A stretch of DNA of 11,118 nucleotides from an uncultured Enterococcus sp. GTDB taxonomy: Bacteria > Bacillota > Bacilli > Lactobacillales > Enterococcaceae. Within the stretch, counting starts at the first letter, position 1. Each line of letters opens with the position of its first letter. Below, piece after piece: positions 1 through 5,528 of this stretch. The translations under genes and the position numbers were made by a program. Location of the stretch: NCBI GenBank assembly GCA_946409145.1, contig CAMJVA010000034.1:1-11118 (forward strand), read 5' to 3'. The notes beneath the pieces were generated by a model. That model did not search any database, was not told where the DNA came from, and saw nothing but the letters and a program-made list of their open reading frames with translations.

Positions 1-36
1 GTAATTCCAGGAAATATTTTTGAACAAGAAGGTTAA
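1..36 (+). CDS. C-terminal end of an upstream gene (partial)
   Basis: Frame 1 is open from the window edge to a TAA at 34-36 and reads VIPGNIFEQEG. The next gene starts 30 bases later with its own Shine-Dalgarno and no terminator lies between, so this fits the tail of a co-transcribed upstream gene. Eleven codons are too few to name a family, and a chance open frame cannot be excluded. Confidence 0.35.
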   Translation, partial: VIPGNIFEQEG

Positions 37-54
37 AAAGTTCAGTTAATTTTT

Positions 55-61
55 GGGGGGA
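55..61 (+). promoter_or_regulatory. Ribosome binding site that selects a TTG start
   Basis: A G-run (GGGGGGA) lies six bases before the TTG at 67. No in-frame ATG is available near the expected N-terminus of the RpiR helix-turn-helix domain, so this site supports initiation at TTG. Confidence 0.6.
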
Positions 62-66
62 TTTTT

Positions 67-804
67 TTGTCGCTATTTGGAAAAATTGATTTTAATAGTT
101 TATCAGAAACCGATCGGGCTATTTATCAATATTTAAATAACCATGGGGATAAAGCTTTTTATATGCGAGTAAGAGAGCTCGCTGATGCATCTCATACTTC
201 CGCCAGTTCCGTCATGCGTTTTATTCGCAAAATGGGTTTTGAAAGTTATTCCCAATTTCGCGCCAGTCTTAAAAGTCAAAGCACTGCGGAAGAAACAGTG
301 GATACTTTTAGCCAAGGCACTCTTTTACTAGATCCGAAAAATTTTCCCAAAGATATGGGACAACGTTTAAAAGTGGTCGCTAACTTAATTTATGAAGCAG
401 AAAATATTATTTTCTTTGGTATGGGTGCTTCTGGTTCTTTATGTGAATATGCCGCTAGAAGAATGGCGACCATTGGTTATAATAGTTTCGCTTTAACTGA
501 TCCCACTTATCCCATTGCGCAAAAATTACGGAATACGTTTCAAAATGTCATTATTGTCCTTTCCATTACAGGAAAAACCACAGAATTAGTCGAAACAGTG
601 AATAATTTTAAAAATCACGACGATTATACTACGGTGGCCATTACGTCAAATGAGCAAAGTTTATTGGCTGCTTTATGCCAGTATACTTTGAGTTATCAAG
701 TTCAAGTGAGACATTTTGATACGTTTAATGATTTAACCAGTCAAATTCCAGCAATGTATTTGCTAGAGTCTTTAATTGGCGAAGTGGAAAAGTTAGAAAA
801 ATAA
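67..804 (+). CDS. RpiR/MurR family transcriptional regulator (HTH + SIS domains)
   Basis: This 245-residue protein has the usual RpiR architecture and length. Residues about 1-75 form the HTH_6 DNA-binding domain, with the helix-turn-helix near residues 34-56 (RELADASHTSASSVMRFIRK). Residues about 110-235 form a SIS sugar-phosphate-binding domain, beginning with a hydrophobic strand and the glycine/serine loop IIFFGMGASGS at 114-124. RpiR proteins sense phosphorylated sugars and often control PTS or phospho-glycosidase genes. The gene starts with TTG at 67 and has no visible promoter of its own in the 30 bases after the preceding stop, so it is probably read with an upstream gene. A strong terminator follows it, so it is not co-transcribed with the GH1 gene, although that gene (product cleaves a phospho-sugar) is a plausible target. 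Family assignment is firm; the effector and targets are inference. Confidence 0.93.
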   Translation: MSLFGKIDFNSLSETDRAIYQYLNNHGDKAFYMRVRELADASHTSASSVMRFIRKMGFESYSQFRASLKSQSTAEETVDTFSQGTLLLDPKNFPKDMGQRLKVVANLIYEAENIIFFGMGASGSLCEYAARRMATIGYNSFALTDPTYPIAQKLRNTFQNVIIVLSITGKTTELVETVNNFKNHDDYTTVAITSNEQSLLAALCQYTLSYQVQVRHFDTFNDLTSQIPAMYLLESLIGEVEKLEK

Positions 805-809
805 TCATG

Positions 810-844
810 ATCTGTTACAAGAAATTCTTGTGACAGATTTTTTT
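810..844 (+). terminator. Rho-independent terminator after the RpiR gene
   Basis: ATCTGTTACAAG (810-821) pairs with CTTGTGACAGAT (827-838), giving 12 pairs including one G-U, around a five-base loop AAATT. A run of seven T follows (838-844). It starts five bases after the RpiR stop codon and separates that gene from the GH1 unit. Confidence 0.93.
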
Positions 845-850
845 ATTTCC

Positions 851-907
851 TTTGGTACACCTTGTGCCAAAACGGTACAGGGGTCAAAGTCTTTACTTTA
901 TACCAAA
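851..907 (+). repeat. GGTAC repeat cluster upstream of the GH1 promoter, possible operator array
   Basis: TTGGTACACCTTGTGCCAA (852-870) is an imperfect palindrome with seven-base arms and one mismatch. GGTACA occurs at 854-859 and again at 874-879, exactly 20 bases (about two helical turns) apart. TTTGGTA at 851-857 reappears inverted as TACCAAA at 901-907. The cluster sits between the RpiR terminator and the GH1 promoter, where an activator or repressor would bind. No known binding motif was recognised, so the regulatory role is inferred. Confidence 0.4.
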
Positions 908-920
908 AAATGTAAAAGCC

Positions 921-949
921 CTTTCAGAAAAATTATTCCTAGTTATAAT
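921..949 (+). promoter_or_regulatory. Probable sigma-A promoter for the GH1 gene
   Basis: A perfect -10 box TATAAT lies at 944-949. The -35 position 17 bases upstream is weak (CTTTCA, 921-926; three of six consensus bases). A perfect -10 with a poor -35 fits a promoter that needs an activator, consistent with the repeat cluster just upstream. Transcription would start near 956, leaving a leader of about 30 bases. Confidence 0.6.
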
Positions 950-971
950 AAAAAGTGTAGAAGAAAAAAGC

Positions 972-977
972 AGGAGG
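972..977 (+). promoter_or_regulatory. Ribosome binding site fixing the GH1 start
   Basis: AGGAGG lies eight bases before the ATG at 986. The reading frame is open further upstream to a GTG at 830, but that start falls inside the terminator hairpin and adds a basic, non-family peptide. The ATG at 986 opens with the normal GH1 N-terminus (MTKFPDNFLWGGA). Confidence 0.9.
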
Positions 978-985
978 AAAAAATA

Positions 986-2437
986 ATGACTAAGTTTCCA
1001 GACAATTTTTTGTGGGGGGGAGCTGTAGCCGCTCATCAAGTAGAAGGGGCCTATGATGTTGAGGGAAAAGGCCTAAGTGTTGCTGATGTGTTAACTGCTG
1101 GAGCCAATGGAGTGGCTAGAAAAATCACCCAAGGCATTGAAGAAAATGAGTATTATCCAAGTCACGAAGCCATTGATTTTTATCATCATTACCAAGAAGA
1201 TATTCAACTTTTTAAAAAATTAGGTTTAAAAGCTTTTAGAACTTCTATTAATTGGACACGAATTTTTCCCAAAGGAATTGAAGAAGAACCTAATGAAGCA
1301 GGACTAAAATTTTATGAAGATCTTTTTACAGAATTAAGAAAAAATAATATTGAACCGATTGTCACTTTATCCCATTTTGAAATTCCTTATTATTTAGCAG
1401 AACATTTTGGCGGATTTAAAGACAAAAAAGTCATTGATTATTTTGTCCGTTACGCTAAAACCGTGATGGAAAGATACCAACATTTAGTAAAATACTGGTT
1501 AACTTTTAATGAAATTAATAATCAAGCAGACGGACAACATCCTTTGCATACATGGACGAATTCGGGTTTTGTTCCACAACCAGGAGAAAACAAAGAAGAA
1601 ATAACGATTCAAGCCTCTATTAATGAATTAATCGCTTCAGCTAGAGCTGTAAAAATTGGTCATGAAATCAATCCTGAATTTAAAATTGGGTGCATGATGG
1701 CTTATGTTCCAGTCTATCCTTATTCTGCCAACCCAGAAGATGTTATGGCGGCGCAAAAAGTCATGCAACGACGCTTTTTCTATAATGACATTCACGTTAG
1801 AGGAGAAATTCCAGCCTATGCTTTAAAAATGTTGGAGAGAAAAGGATTCCACATTTCTTATACCCCAGAAGAATTAGCAGATTTAAAAGAAGGAACCGTT
1901 GATTTTATTAGTCTAAGTTATTACATGTCTACAGCCGTAACGACTTTACCAGAAATTTCCGGTGAAGCTATTTCTGAAACTTATCCTGGGGCAAAAATTG
2001 TGCGAAATCCTCATGTTAAAGCAAGTGACTGGGGCTGGCAAATTGATCCAGTAGGTTTAAGATATGTGTTAAATACTCTTTATGAACGTTATAATTTACC
2101 TTTATTTATTGTGGAAAATGGCTTTGGAGCTTATGACCAATTTTCCTCTGATGGAAAAATCCACGATGATTATCGCATTGCGTATTTATCTGCCCACATT
2201 AAAGAAATGATGAAAGCTGTTTTAATTGATGGAGTAGAGGTATTAGGCTACACTCCTTGGGGCGTCATTGATCTTGTAAGTTTTGGAACAGGAGAAATGG
2301 AAAAACGTTACGGGATGATTTATGTAGATAAAGACAATCAAGGTCAAGGAACTTTAAAAAGAGAAGAAAAACTCTCCTTTGACTGGTACCAAAAAACCAT
2401 TGCCGAAAATGGCGCCAATATTTTTAAAGAAAAGTAG
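986..2437 (+). CDS. GH1 6-phospho-beta-glucosidase
   Basis: This 483-residue cytoplasmic retaining glycosidase is the normal length for the BglA/BglH/AscB type. It hydrolyses 6-phospho-beta-glucosides to glucose 6-phosphate and an aglycone or glucose. Visible signatures are the N-terminal FPDNFLWGGAVAAHQVEGAY, the acid/base glutamate E176 in TFNEIN, and the nucleophile E377 in IVENGFGA. The C-terminal loop WGVIDLVSFGTGEMEKRYGMIYVD (425-448) is the phospho-sugar type, not the WSLxDNFEW loop of plain beta-glucosidases. The phosphate-binding lysine (K440) and tyrosine (Y442) are present, but the usual serine two residues before TGEM is replaced by glycine at position 434. There is no signal peptide. 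The gene has its own promoter and hairpins on both sides, so it is likely monocistronic. No PTS gene is visible here, so its phosphorylated substrate comes from a PTS elsewhere or from the ROK kinase at 7915. Confidence 0.93.
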   Translation: MTKFPDNFLWGGAVAAHQVEGAYDVEGKGLSVADVLTAGANGVARKITQGIEENEYYPSHEAIDFYHHYQEDIQLFKKLGLKAFRTSINWTRIFPKGIEEEPNEAGLKFYEDLFTELRKNNIEPIVTLSHFEIPYYLAEHFGGFKDKKVIDYFVRYAKTVMERYQHLVKYWLTFNEINNQADGQHPLHTWTNSGFVPQPGENKEEITIQASINELIASARAVKIGHEINPEFKIGCMMAYVPVYPYSANPEDVMAAQKVMQRRFFYNDIHVRGEIPAYALKMLERKGFHISYTPEELADLKEGTVDFISLSYYMSTAVTTLPEISGEAISETYPGAKIVRNPHVKASDWGWQIDPVGLRYVLNTLYERYNLPLFIVENGFGAYDQFSSDGKIHDDYRIAYLSAHIKEMMKAVLIDGVEVLGYTPWGVIDLVSFGTGEMEKRYGMIYVDKDNQGQGTLKREEKLSFDWYQKTIAENGANIFKEK

Positions 2438-2450
2438 CCCCCTAAGGAAA

Positions 2451-2481
2451 GAAAGACAAATTTAATTTAAATTTGTCTTTC
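2451..2481 (+). terminator. Long perfect hairpin after the GH1 gene, probable terminator
   Basis: GAAAGACAAATTTAA (2451-2465) is the exact reverse complement of 2467-2481. The innermost pairs must open to make a loop, leaving a stem of about 13. It lies 14 bases after the GH1 stop. The following tract is CCTCCCTTT rather than a clean U-run, so termination may be inefficient or the hairpin may mainly protect the mRNA 3' end. It separates GH1 from the lacI promoter. Confidence 0.65.
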
Positions 2482-2501
2482 CCTCCCTTTAAAATAAATT
2501 C

Positions 2502-2530
2502 TTGTGAAATTTTCTTTAAGGCTGTATACT
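2502..2530 (+). promoter_or_regulatory. Promoter of the lacI-type gene
   Basis: TTGTGA (2502-2507) and TATACT (2525-2530) are separated by exactly 17 bases, with good agreement to sigma-A consensus. The predicted start, near 2537, falls inside the palindrome at 2534-2551, so a repressor bound there would block initiation. Confidence 0.8.
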
Positions 2531-2533
2531 AAT

Positions 2534-2551
2534 AATGAAAACGTTTTTATT
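2534..2551 (+). promoter_or_regulatory. LacI-family operator or cre-like site at the lacI promoter
   Basis: AATGAAAACGTTTTTATT is an 18-base palindrome with a central CG and one mismatched pair. The central CG is typical of LacI/CcpA-family operators. TGAAAACGTTTTTA (2536-2549) also fits the CcpA cre consensus TGNAANCGNWNNCA except for T in place of the C. It overlaps the expected transcription start and shares 16 of 18 bases with the site at 3593-3610. Autoregulation by the adjacent LacI protein is the simplest reading, and CcpA binding is an alternative. Confidence 0.7.
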
Positions 2552-2566
2552 CACAGGAGAGAGCTC

Positions 2567-3559
2567 ATGAACAAAATTACAATTCGCGATGTGGCTAAAG
2601 AAGCAGGGGTTTCTATTGCTACTGTATCTAAAGCTTTAAATGGCATAGATGTGGTTCGTCCCAGTACCAAAGAAAAAGTCGAAAAAGCCGCCCAAAAGCT
2701 TCATTACGTCCCTAATTTAATGGGAAAGCAACTTAAAGGAAAAACCACGAAAATGTTAGGTTTTTATACTACAAGTATGACTGGACCTTACTTTTCTACT
2801 TTAGTCAATGCCATTGCCCAAGAAGCAGGAAAGCATGGCTATGGCATTAATGTTTTTATTTCTTATGATAAACAAGTGGTTTTAAATTCCATTTTAGGAA
2901 ATGTGGTCGATGGCATTATTGGTTTTGAAGATATGCTAACCCCAGAAGATGTGGCAGCGATGAAACAGGAAAAAGTCAAAACGGTTTTTATTGACCGGAA
3001 AATTTCTAGTGAAACAATTGGAAGTGTGGTCTTTGATTCGTCAAAAACAGGTTATTTAGCAACCAAACATCTTCTTTCATTAGGCCATAAAAAAATTGCG
3101 TATATTTCAGGTTATGACGGAGTTTATGATAATGAAGAACGTTTTAAAGGCTACTTAAAAGCCTTAAAAGAAGAAAATCTTTCTTTTTCTTCTGATCTCA
3201 TTTATTCTGGCTATTTTGAAGAAAAAGCGTCTTATGAAGGAACAAAAAAATTTTTAGAAACTTCTCCTCAGAAAGTCACCGCTTTTTTAGCTGGGAATGA
3301 CTTGTCAGCCATTGGAGCTATAAAAGCCATTAAAGAATTTGGTTACGACGTTCCTAAGGATTATAGTATCGTTGGCTTTGATGATATTGATATTCTAGAA
3401 TATTTTTCACCTTCTTTGACCACGGTGAAAAATCCGATTCAACTTCAAGGAGAAATGGCAGTGAAACACTTGATTCAATTAATAAATGAACAAAGTGTTG
3501 GTAAAGAAATTGAGTTAAAAGGAAAATTGCTTATTCGTCAATCAACTAAGAAAATTTGA
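2567..3559 (+). CDS. LacI family transcriptional repressor
   Basis: The start is the ATG at 2567, preceded by AGGAGAGAG (2555-2563). It gives a 330-residue protein beginning MNKITIRDVAKEAGVSIATVSKALNG. A longer reading from GTG at 2504 would begin within the -35 box and is rejected. Residues 4-25 are the helix-turn-helix, followed by the hinge helix with L56 at the position of the LacI residue that inserts at the central CG. Residues about 62-330 are the periplasmic-binding-protein-like effector domain, with the family signature SIVGFDDIDILEYFSPSLTTV near the end. The recognition positions are I17, A18 and K22, similar to the M-A-R of CcpA, which fits the cre-like operators nearby. It probably represses its own gene and the transport operon and responds to an imported or hydrolysed beta-glucoside. 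The effector cannot be read from the sequence. Confidence 0.94.
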   Translation: MNKITIRDVAKEAGVSIATVSKALNGIDVVRPSTKEKVEKAAQKLHYVPNLMGKQLKGKTTKMLGFYTTSMTGPYFSTLVNAIAQEAGKHGYGINVFISYDKQVVLNSILGNVVDGIIGFEDMLTPEDVAAMKQEKVKTVFIDRKISSETIGSVVFDSSKTGYLATKHLLSLGHKKIAYISGYDGVYDNEERFKGYLKALKEENLSFSSDLIYSGYFEEKASYEGTKKFLETSPQKVTAFLAGNDLSAIGAIKAIKEFGYDVPKDYSIVGFDDIDILEYFSPSLTTVKNPIQLQGEMAVKHLIQLINEQSVGKEIELKGKLLIRQSTKKI

Positions 3560-3592
3560 GATGATTAACATTTCCTTTTTTCTTTTAAATTT

Positions 3593-3610
3593 ATTAAAAA
3601 CGTTTTTATT
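3593..3610 (+). promoter_or_regulatory. Second LacI-family operator, ahead of the transporter genes
   Basis: ATTAAAAACGTTTTTATT is a palindrome with a perfect 14-base core (3595-3608) and one mismatched pair further out. It shares AAAACGTTTTTATT with the site at 2538-2551. It lies 25 bases before the first permease ATG and just after lacI. I see no convincing -35/-10 pair in this gap; AT-rich TTAAAT (3585-3590) is the best weak -10. The site may control an internal promoter or act as a roadblock to transcription from lacI. Confidence 0.65.
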
Positions 3611-3634
3611 TGTGAAAATGAAAGGGGCTTGATT

Positions 3635-4579
3635 ATGAGAGAAGTTGTACAAACGAGTTTAGCTGATCGTTTTAAACACTTTTGGAAAGATTTTTTTCAC
3701 CAATGGCAGCTACAGTTAATGGCGATTCCTGGAATTGTTTACATGTTTATTTTTAGTTTTATTCCCATTTATGGTATTACTATTGCGTTTAAAAATTATA
3801 CGGTCATTGACACGATGGATTCTGCTCAGTGGGTAGGTCTTGATAATTTTAAAATTATTTTAGGTGATCAATACTTCTGGCAATCAGTGGTGAATACTTT
3901 AGGCATCAGTGCTTTGAAACTGGCTTTTGGTTTTGTGTTACCCATTATTATTGCGGTCATGATTTATGAGTTAAAAGATAGTGTATTTAAACGAGTGATT
4001 CAAACAATTTCTTATCTTCCTCACTTTCTTTCTTGGATTATTCTAGGTGGCATGATTATTACTTGGATGAGTTCTAATGGCATGATTAACGGTCTTTTAA
4101 GTTTAATCGGCATTTCTTCTAGCACGAACCATATGCTTGATGTGGGCAAATACTGGTGGGTGGCTTCTTTATCTGATGTATGGAAAGAAGCAGGTTGGGG
4201 TACTATTTTATACCTAGCGGCTATGTCTCGCATTGACCCAACTTATTATGAAGCAGCAAAAATGGATGGAGCTTCAAGACTTCGCCAAGTATGGAGTATT
4301 ACTATTCCCATGATTAAAGGAATTATTTCTTTAAACTTTATTTTAGCTGTGAGTGGTTTATTTAATTCTAACTTAGATCAAACCTTAGTGTTAATGAACT
4401 CACAAAACCAACCTAAATCAGAAGTAATTAACTCGTATGTTTATCGAATGGGGCTAATGCAAGGGGATTTTTCTTATGCTACAGCAGTAGGTTTAGGTGT
4501 TTCTATTATTTCTGTTTTACTTTTAACCTTAACCAATGTCATTACGAAGAAATTAAACGATAACAAATCAGTCTTGTAA
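3635..4579 (+). CDS. ABC sugar transporter permease, LplB/YteP-like (CUT1)
   Basis: This 314-residue inner-membrane subunit belongs to a carbohydrate importer. AAAGGGG at 3621-3627 sets the start at the ATG of 3635; the in-frame TTG at 3629 is too close to that site. About six membrane segments are visible, near 29-51, 88-110, 126-145, 174-196, 228-248 and 283-303. The cytoplasmic EAA loop that docks on the ATPase is clear at 206-225 (YEAAKMDGASRLRQVWSITIP, with E206 and G212). The N-terminal MAIPGIVYMFIFSFIPIYG and the SYLPHFLSWII stretch are characteristic of the LplB group, which imports oligosaccharides. It is the first gene after the operator at 3593 and is followed 12 bases later by its partner permease, whose Shine-Dalgarno overlaps this stop codon. 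The substrate is inferred from downstream beta-glucosidase genes. Confidence 0.93.
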   Translation: MREVVQTSLADRFKHFWKDFFHQWQLQLMAIPGIVYMFIFSFIPIYGITIAFKNYTVIDTMDSAQWVGLDNFKIILGDQYFWQSVVNTLGISALKLAFGFVLPIIIAVMIYELKDSVFKRVIQTISYLPHFLSWIILGGMIITWMSSNGMINGLLSLIGISSSTNHMLDVGKYWWVASLSDVWKEAGWGTILYLAAMSRIDPTYYEAAKMDGASRLRQVWSITIPMIKGIISLNFILAVSGLFNSNLDQTLVLMNSQNQPKSEVINSYVYRMGLMQGDFSYATAVGLGVSIISVLLLTLTNVITKKLNDNKSVL

Positions 4580-4591
4580 GGAGGATGAATC

Positions 4592-5509
4592 ATGGAGGGG
4601 ACGGAAAAAGTTAAATTTACAAAGAAAAAAAGCAGCGTTGTGCAAGATAAAGATTCTAAAATCTTTAATTTTATTAACGTCACATTGCTTTTAGTATTCA
4701 CCATCATTATTGTAGTGCCCATTTGGAACGTGGTGGCCTCATCTTTAGCAACAAGTGATGCATTAGCTAAAGGAGACTTTGTTTTATGGCCTTCAGAAGT
4801 TTCTTTAGATAACTACATTCGCGTTTTAAACGACGATACTTTATGGAAAGCTTTATTTATCTCTGTAGCAAAAACAGTCATTGGTGTTTTAGGCCACACT
4901 TTATTTTGTGCCATTATGGCTTATGCTTTAAGCAAGAAAAATTTAAGAGGACGGAAACTTTACTCCACAATGGGCATTATTACGATGTTCTTTTCTGGAG
5001 GAATGATTCCTACTTACTTATTAATTAAATCATTAGGTTTACTTAACTCCTTTTGGGTATATATTATTCCAGCTTTGTTAAGTTATTATGATGTAATTAT
5101 TCTAATGAACTTTTTTAGAGAAGTGCCTATTTCTTTAGATGAATCAGCCAAAATTGATGGGGCTTCTGAGTGGAAAATTTTTAAAGATATTTATGTTCCT
5201 TTGTCAAAACCAGCTTTAGCGACAATTGCTTTATTCCACGGAGTTTGGCAATGGAATGATTTTATGACAACGAAACTTTATGTTACTGATAAAGCTTTAT
5301 ATCCGTTACAAATGAAACTGTATGAAATTATTACTCAAGCACAAGCGGCTTCATCACAAGGTTTAAATGCCGCCATTGAAATTAGCACAACGTCAAAAGG
5401 GCTTCAACTGGCAACGATTGTTATTACAACCTTGCCAATTTTAATCATTTACCCATTACTGCAAAAGCATTTCATTTCTGGAATGATGCTTGGGGCAGTG
5501 AAAGAATAA
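4592..5509 (+). CDS. ABC sugar transporter permease, LplC/YtcP-like (CUT1)
   Basis: This 305-residue protein is the second permease of the heterodimer. A basic cytoplasmic N-terminus (about 1-25) precedes membrane segments near 26-50, 87-112, 126-146, 153-173, 205-222 and 271-291. The LplC-type FFSGGMIPTYLLIKSLGL lies at 133-150. The EAA loop is at 184-203 (ESAKIDGASEWKIFKDIYVP), with serine instead of the first alanine, a common variant in this subfamily. AAGGAGG (4578-4584) lies seven bases before the ATG and overlaps the TAA of the preceding gene, implying translational coupling. The binding-protein gene follows after 19 bases. No ATPase gene is present in the operon, as is usual for this group, which relies on a shared MsmX-like ATPase. 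Confidence 0.93.
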   Translation: MEGTEKVKFTKKKSSVVQDKDSKIFNFINVTLLLVFTIIIVVPIWNVVASSLATSDALAKGDFVLWPSEVSLDNYIRVLNDDTLWKALFISVAKTVIGVLGHTLFCAIMAYALSKKNLRGRKLYSTMGIITMFFSGGMIPTYLLIKSLGLLNSFWVYIIPALLSYYDVIILMNFFREVPISLDESAKIDGASEWKIFKDIYVPLSKPALATIALFHGVWQWNDFMTTKLYVTDKALYPLQMKLYEIITQAQAASSQGLNAAIEISTTSKGLQLATIVITTLPILIIYPLLQKHFISGMMLGAVKE

Positions 5510-5528
5510 AAAATAAAGGAGCATTATT

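Noticed and set aside
869..876. AAAACG half-site upstream of GH1 as a third LacI operator
   Set aside because: Only one half is present (AAAACGGT). There is no TTTT arm, and it fits the cre consensus poorly.
830..985. N-terminal extension of the GH1 gene from a GTG at 830
   Set aside because: The GTG lies in the 3' arm of the RpiR terminator, lacks a Shine-Dalgarno, precedes the promoter, and adds a basic peptide not found in the family. AGGAGG at 972 points to the ATG at 986.
2504..2566. Longer start for the lacI-type gene at GTG 2504
   Set aside because: It would begin within the -35 box of the gene's own promoter and upstream of the likely transcription start. The ATG at 2567 has a good ribosome site and gives the standard LacI N-terminus.
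2978..2992. AAAACGGTTTTTATT inside lacI, similar to the two operators
   Set aside because: It has an extra base that breaks the palindrome and lies in conserved coding sequence (KTVFID), so chance is the better explanation, though a weak auxiliary site is not excluded.
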